The position numbers were made by a program, and so were the translations under genes. A stretch of DNA of 64,000 nucleotides. Source: Pseudomonas sp. 5P_3.1_Bac2. Lineage in GTDB: Bacteria > Pseudomonadota > Gammaproteobacteria > Pseudomonadales > Pseudomonadaceae. Below, one piece after another: positions 60,364 through 64,000 of the stretch. Position 1 is the first letter of the stretch. Each line of letters starts with the position of its first letter. The notes beneath the pieces were generated by a model, which had not been told where the DNA came from, made no database searches, and worked only from the letters and a program-made list of their open reading frames with translations. The stretch is from NCBI RefSeq assembly GCF_025465995.1, contig NZ_JANLNY010000028.1, positions 124,001-188,000 on the forward strand, in the 5' to 3' direction.

Positions 60364-61677
60364 ATGACAGTCCTAACTGGTTCGCCAGACACTTCCTTTT
60401 CCAAAGCTGATTACAAAACCTTGAGTCTTGCGGCGCTGGGAGGGGCACTGGAAATCTATGACTTCATTATTTTCGTATTTTTTGCCTTAACTCTCAGCCA
60501 ACTGTTCTTCCCGCCAGAAATGCCGCAATGGTTAAGCCTGCTGCAAAGCTTCGGGATCTTCGTTACCGGATACCTAGCTCGCCCACTTGGCGGCATCCTC
60601 ATGGCACACTTTGCTGATCAGCTAGGGCGCAAGCGCGTATTCAGCCTGAGCATATTGATGATGGCACTGCCCTGCCTAGCGATAGGAATCATGCCGACCT
60701 ACGAGCAGATCGGCTATTTCGCTCCGTTGACGTTGCTGCTGCTGCGTATCCTCCAAGGTGCTGCGGTAGGCGGCGAAGTGCCCAGTGCTTGGGTTTTTGT
60801 TGCCGAGCACGCACCACCAGGGCGTCAGGGCTATGCCTTGGGATTCCTCCAGGCCGGACTGACCTTCGGCTATTTACTCGGGGCATTGACCGCCACGGCC
60901 CTAGCGCAAATATTCAGCCCTGAAGAAATCCTCGCTTATGCGTGGCGCCTGCCTTTCTTGTTGGGTGGATTGTTCGGTTTACTAGGCGTCTGGTTAAGGC
61001 GTTGGTTGAGTGAAACACCGGTATTTATCGCACTAAATGAGCGGCGTGAAGCAGATAAAGAATTACCACTGCGCACGGTCATACGCGATCATCGAGCGAT
61101 GCTATTGCCTGCACTTATTCTGACCTGCGTGCTGACCTCCGCCGTAGTGGTGTTGGTAGTGGTAACGCCGACCGTAATGCAAAAAAGTTTCGCAATGTCA
61201 GCTAGCAAAACCTTCGCCTTAAGCAGCATAGGCATCATCTTTCTTAATCTTGGCTGCGTCATTGCCGGACTAGTAGTTGACCGAATCGGAGCCTGGCGCG
61301 CCGTCAAGCTCTACAGCGCACTGCTACCTGTCGGGATCTCATTACTGTATGCCAGCCTGATCAACGGCGGTACCTGGCTGCAGCTCGCCTATGCGTTAGC
61401 GGGTTTAAGCTGCGGAGTAGTCGGGGCAGTGCCAGCGGTCATGGTCAACTTATTCCCCGCCAATATCCGTGTATCCGGTATCTCCTTCACCTACAACATC
61501 GCCTATGCACTTTGGGCGAGCAGCACTCCGCTGTTGTTGATTGCGCTAATGCCGTTGAGCCCTTGGGTATGCGTCCCGTACTGCCTAGTTATGGGCACGG
61601 CAGGGGTCACTTGTGCCAGCTATTTCGCTCGGCGTCAGCCAGCCCGAACCGTTCAGGCGCTGGAAACGGAACATTGA
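60364..61677 (+). CDS. MFS transporter (metabolite:H+ symporter type)
   Basis: A twelve-helix MFS protein of about 437 residues of the MHS group (ProP/KgtP/ShiA-like): GGALEIYDFIIFVFFA at helix 1, then GYLARPLGGILMAHFADQLG and RKRVFSLSI, and the RILQGAAVGGEVPSAWVFVA region. I start at 60364 (MTVLTGSPDTSFSKADYKTL); a longer frame from 60262 adds 34 residues without homology. It diverges from the biosynthetic operon and is the likely exporter of the product, or an importer of a precursor since many MHS proteins take up carboxylates. Confidence 0.88.
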   Translation: MTVLTGSPDTSFSKADYKTLSLAALGGALEIYDFIIFVFFALTLSQLFFPPEMPQWLSLLQSFGIFVTGYLARPLGGILMAHFADQLGRKRVFSLSILMMALPCLAIGIMPTYEQIGYFAPLTLLLLRILQGAAVGGEVPSAWVFVAEHAPPGRQGYALGFLQAGLTFGYLLGALTATALAQIFSPEEILAYAWRLPFLLGGLFGLLGVWLRRWLSETPVFIALNERREADKELPLRTVIRDHRAMLLPALILTCVLTSAVVVLVVVTPTVMQKSFAMSASKTFALSSIGIIFLNLGCVIAGLVVDRIGAWRAVKLYSALLPVGISLLYASLINGGTWLQLAYALAGLSCGVVGAVPAVMVNLFPANIRVSGISFTYNIAYALWASSTPLLLIALMPLSPWVCVPYCLVMGTAGVTCASYFARRQPARTVQALETEH

Positions 61678-61725
61678 GTCAGGGCTAGACGGCTCACCAA
61701 AGTTTGTCATGGAGACTACTAGGTA

Positions 61726-63114
61726 ATGGATTTACAGGACTTGTCCGCAACCCAACTGCTGGCTCTGTTTAGCAGTTGCGAGCTGTCCCCTCTTGAGTAT
61801 TACGATTACCTGCTGATCCATATCGAACGCTGGGAACCGAGCATTAACGCACTGTATAGCTTCGATCCTGATCGCATACGCGATCAGGCACGAGCTGCCA
61901 GCGCACGCTGGAGTAAAGGAAGACCTTGCTCCAGTCTCGACGGTATACCGGTAACGCTCAAAGAGCTGATCGTGACCCAGGGCGATTGCAACCCCCAAGG
62001 CTCACGCGCCAACGCCCTGATACCAGCCACCGAGGATGCACCGCCGGCCATGCGCATGCGTGAGAGTGGCGCCATCATTCTTGGTAAGACCACGGTGCCC
62101 GATTTCGGCATGTTGTCCTCTGGGCTATCCAGCTTGCATGGCATCACTCGCAACCCCTGGGACCTATCCTGCAATCCGGGTGGCTCCAGCGCTGGCGCTG
62201 CGGCTGCCGGCGCTGCCGGTTACGGCCCATTGCATATCGGCACTGATATCGGTGGCTCAGTACGACTCCCAGCAGGCTGGTGTGGCTTGGTCGGTTTTAA
62301 ACCCACACTTGGACTAATCCCCATTGACCCGTATTACACCGGCCGCTGTGCAGGACCAATGACGCGAACGGTGGATGATTGTGCCTTACTGATGAAATAC
62401 CTAGCACAACCTGACTCCCGCGACGCAACAAGCCTCGCGCCACAATTACTGGATTGGTGCCTGTCTGCACCGCGAATAGATGGCTTAAAAATCGGCCTTA
62501 TGCTCGACCCAGGTTGCGGCCTGCGACCTGAACCAGAAGTGTGTGATGCGGTGCGGCAGGCCGCCCAGTTGTTCGAGGCCAATGGCGCGCAAATCGAGGA
62601 GCTTGCGCCACTAATGAATCGTCGGCTGCTCGACGGTCTGGATGATTTCTGGCGTGCGCGACAGTGGTCGCAGCTACAGGCACTAAGCGCACAACAGCGC
62701 AGCCAAGTATTACCGTACATTGAGCAATGGGCCGCTCCGGCAGCTCGGATGAGTGCGGTGCAAGCAGTCGAAGGATTTAATCAGACCTTTGAGATGCGAC
62801 GTCGCTGTGCCAACATTTTCCGCAACTTTGATCTCGTGTTATCCCCAACCAATCAAATTAGCAGTTTCCCCGCCGAGCTTCCCTCCCCCAGTAACAATCC
62901 GAGCCAGCCGTTTGAACACATAGTATTCACTGTACCGTGGAATATGGGCGAGCAACCTGCACTGTCAATCAATTGTGGCTTCACTGCGCGTGGCCTGCCG
63001 ATTGGTTTACAGATGGTTGCACCACGCTTCAGCGATCAATGGTTACTGCAATGCGCTAAGGCCTATGAAACTTGGCGCGGACCGATCGATTGCTGGCCCT
63101 GCCCCACTCACTAA
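61726..63114 (+). CDS. Amidase-signature-family amidase
   Basis: A 462-residue amidase. The Ser-cisSer-Lys catalytic elements are present: Lys in VTLKELIVTQG, cis-Ser in the segment NPGGSSAGAAAAGAAG, and nucleophile Ser in GTDIGGSVRLPAGWCGLVGF. Family members hydrolyse amides or transfer ammonia. It follows the transporter on the same strand with a 48-base gap and may mature, recycle or detoxify the cluster product, or hydrolyse the imported compound. Substrate cannot be inferred. Confidence 0.9.
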   Translation: MDLQDLSATQLLALFSSCELSPLEYYDYLLIHIERWEPSINALYSFDPDRIRDQARAASARWSKGRPCSSLDGIPVTLKELIVTQGDCNPQGSRANALIPATEDAPPAMRMRESGAIILGKTTVPDFGMLSSGLSSLHGITRNPWDLSCNPGGSSAGAAAAGAAGYGPLHIGTDIGGSVRLPAGWCGLVGFKPTLGLIPIDPYYTGRCAGPMTRTVDDCALLMKYLAQPDSRDATSLAPQLLDWCLSAPRIDGLKIGLMLDPGCGLRPEPEVCDAVRQAAQLFEANGAQIEELAPLMNRRLLDGLDDFWRARQWSQLQALSAQQRSQVLPYIEQWAAPAARMSAVQAVEGFNQTFEMRRRCANIFRNFDLVLSPTNQISSFPAELPSPSNNPSQPFEHIVFTVPWNMGEQPALSINCGFTARGLPIGLQMVAPRFSDQWLLQCAKAYETWRGPIDCWPCPTH

Positions 63115-63172
63115 CTTCCTATGCGCTCAAACGCCATCGACTAAGCAGCAATATCTTTACAGGCCAGCTGTC

Positions 63173-64000
63173 ATGCAAGCACCGTTACTCAGTGCCCTCG
63201 TTACACTACTGGGACTCATGCAAGTTAGTTGGGGAGCTGAAGTCGTAACACCACAGCAGCAAGCGTCAGGTCTGGTTACGGGCAGTCAGCTGCAGCTGAA
63301 CTTGCGCCACTACTACTCCAACCAGCACAGCCAACGAGATACTTATCTGGCCGTCCACAACAAAGACCTCATGCAGCCGACGCGCAAGCGAATCACTTGG
63401 GTGCAGACCGCAATGCTCAACTACAGCTCAGGCTATAGCCAAGGTTGGCTGGGATTAGGAATGGATGCGGCGCTATACACCGCGGTAACTCTTGAGCATG
63501 GACACGCAGCACTGGCTAACGGTGGCGACCGTGTATTGGTTGACAGTGATGGTGATGCCGTCAAGACCTGGAGCCGCCTAGGCGTGGGCGCGGTAAAGCT
63601 GCGGATAGCGAGCACACAATTTAAGCTAGGGCGCCTTCTCACGGAAAATCCAATCCTACGCTACAAGGACAATCGGGCATTGCCCTCAAGCTTTCAGGGC
63701 ATTGCCTTGAACAGTAACGAACTAGACTGGCTAAGCGTGCAAGCAGGCAGTTTCCAACGAGCTATCCCACGCACCGGTGCGGGCAGCGAGCATCTGACAA
63801 CTACCTTCGGCAATCGTGCCTACAGTGGCTCCAGCATTAGCTATCTGGGTGCCTCTGCCCAAGTCTCGCATGACCTGGCACTGAGCATCTACGGCTCGCG
63901 GTTTGAAGACATGTGGCAACAATACTATCTGGGCGCTACTCATCTCGCGGGAGAGTCAGCAGAGCTGGCGCTAAAAACCAGCTTTAACTATTACCGTACG
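63173..64000 (+). CDS. OprD-family outer-membrane porin, N-terminal part
   Basis: The frame stays open from the ATG at 63173 to the window end (276 codons). It has a signal peptide ending near VSWGAE, followed by NLRHYYSNQHSQRDTYL and WVQTAMLNYSSGYSQG, the typical N-terminal strands of OprD specific porins, and FKLGRLLTENPILRYKDNRA from the constriction region. Family length is about 420, so a third lies beyond the window. In this gene group it would let a small acidic or peptide-like compound through the outer membrane, consistent with re-uptake of the product or uptake of a precursor. Confidence 0.9.
   Translation, partial: MQAPLLSALVTLLGLMQVSWGAEVVTPQQQASGLVTGSQLQLNLRHYYSNQHSQRDTYLAVHNKDLMQPTRKRITWVQTAMLNYSSGYSQGWLGLGMDAALYTAVTLEHGHAALANGGDRVLVDSDGDAVKTWSRLGVGAVKLRIASTQFKLGRLLTENPILRYKDNRALPSSFQGIALNSNELDWLSVQAGSFQRAIPRTGAGSEHLTTTFGNRAYSGSSISYLGASAQVSHDLALSIYGSRFEDMWQQYYLGATHLAGESAELALKTSFNYYRT

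Noticed and set aside
1..64000. tRNA, rRNA, integrase genes and attachment sites
   Set aside because: I looked for cloverleaf ends, rRNA core sequences, tyrosine recombinase motifs and long direct repeats and found none I could support.

Overview
The window looks like a chromosomal segment of a Pseudomonas-lineage gammaproteobacterium. The evidence is gene content and order: an H2-type type VI secretion locus (tssK-tssL-tssM-stp-stk), the aatJQMP-aauSR acidic amino acid system, purEK, a speD2-speE2-pmrAB block arranged as in P. aeruginosa, and an OprD-type porin. Most of it is GC-rich. The stretch from about 32.1 to 43.7 kb, and its spacers in particular, is clearly more AT-rich and looks accessory. 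I cannot assign a species.

Layout. 1-12.6 kb: the distal end of a T6SS locus, followed by a vgrG island with a DUF4123 chaperone, a DUF3304 lipoprotein immunity gene and a Tle1-type (DUF2235) phospholipase effector. A 36-bp repeat and a 39-codon tail are the remains of an extra immunity gene copy. 13.2-18.1 kb: a FUSC/DUF1656/HlyD efflux operon and, on the minus strand, a DUF3299 protein, a GlsB-type membrane protein and a solute-binding protein. 18.2-23.5 kb: purEK, an AraC regulator, an acetylpolyamine amidohydrolase and a polyamine-binding protein. 23.5-30.3 kb: glutamate/aspartate ABC transporter aatJQMP with its two-component system aauSR, including a sigma-54 promoter and a palindromic activator site. 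30.6-31.9 kb: a VOC protein and a GNAT acetyltransferase. 31.9-43.0 kb: accessory region with an autotransporter, two paralogous Ig-like repeat proteins (one ending in RCC1-type repeats) and a stand-alone APS kinase. 43.0-49.7 kb: the speD2-speE2-(PA4775-like)-pmrA-pmrB operon plus an MTA-type nucleosidase, flanked by decayed IS3 and IS66 transposase remnants.

49.9-64.0 kb: the most unusual part, a compact cluster that looks like a biosynthetic pathway I do not recognise. A MocR-type regulator faces an eight-gene minus-strand operon: an asparagine-synthetase-A-like enzyme, an LLM flavin monooxygenase, the B12-binding and catalytic subunits of a glutamate-mutase-like enzyme, two ATP-grasp ligases, a PP-loop ATPase and a second-copy-type PanB hydroxymethyltransferase. 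An MFS transporter, an amidase and an OprD porin diverge from it. The likely logic is that glutamate is rearranged to 3-methylaspartate, then modified (amidation, hydroxymethylation, oxidation), ligated and exported. The catalytic subunit keeps all eight residues I recall as substrate/cofactor contacts in clostridial glutamate mutase, at nearly identical spacing.
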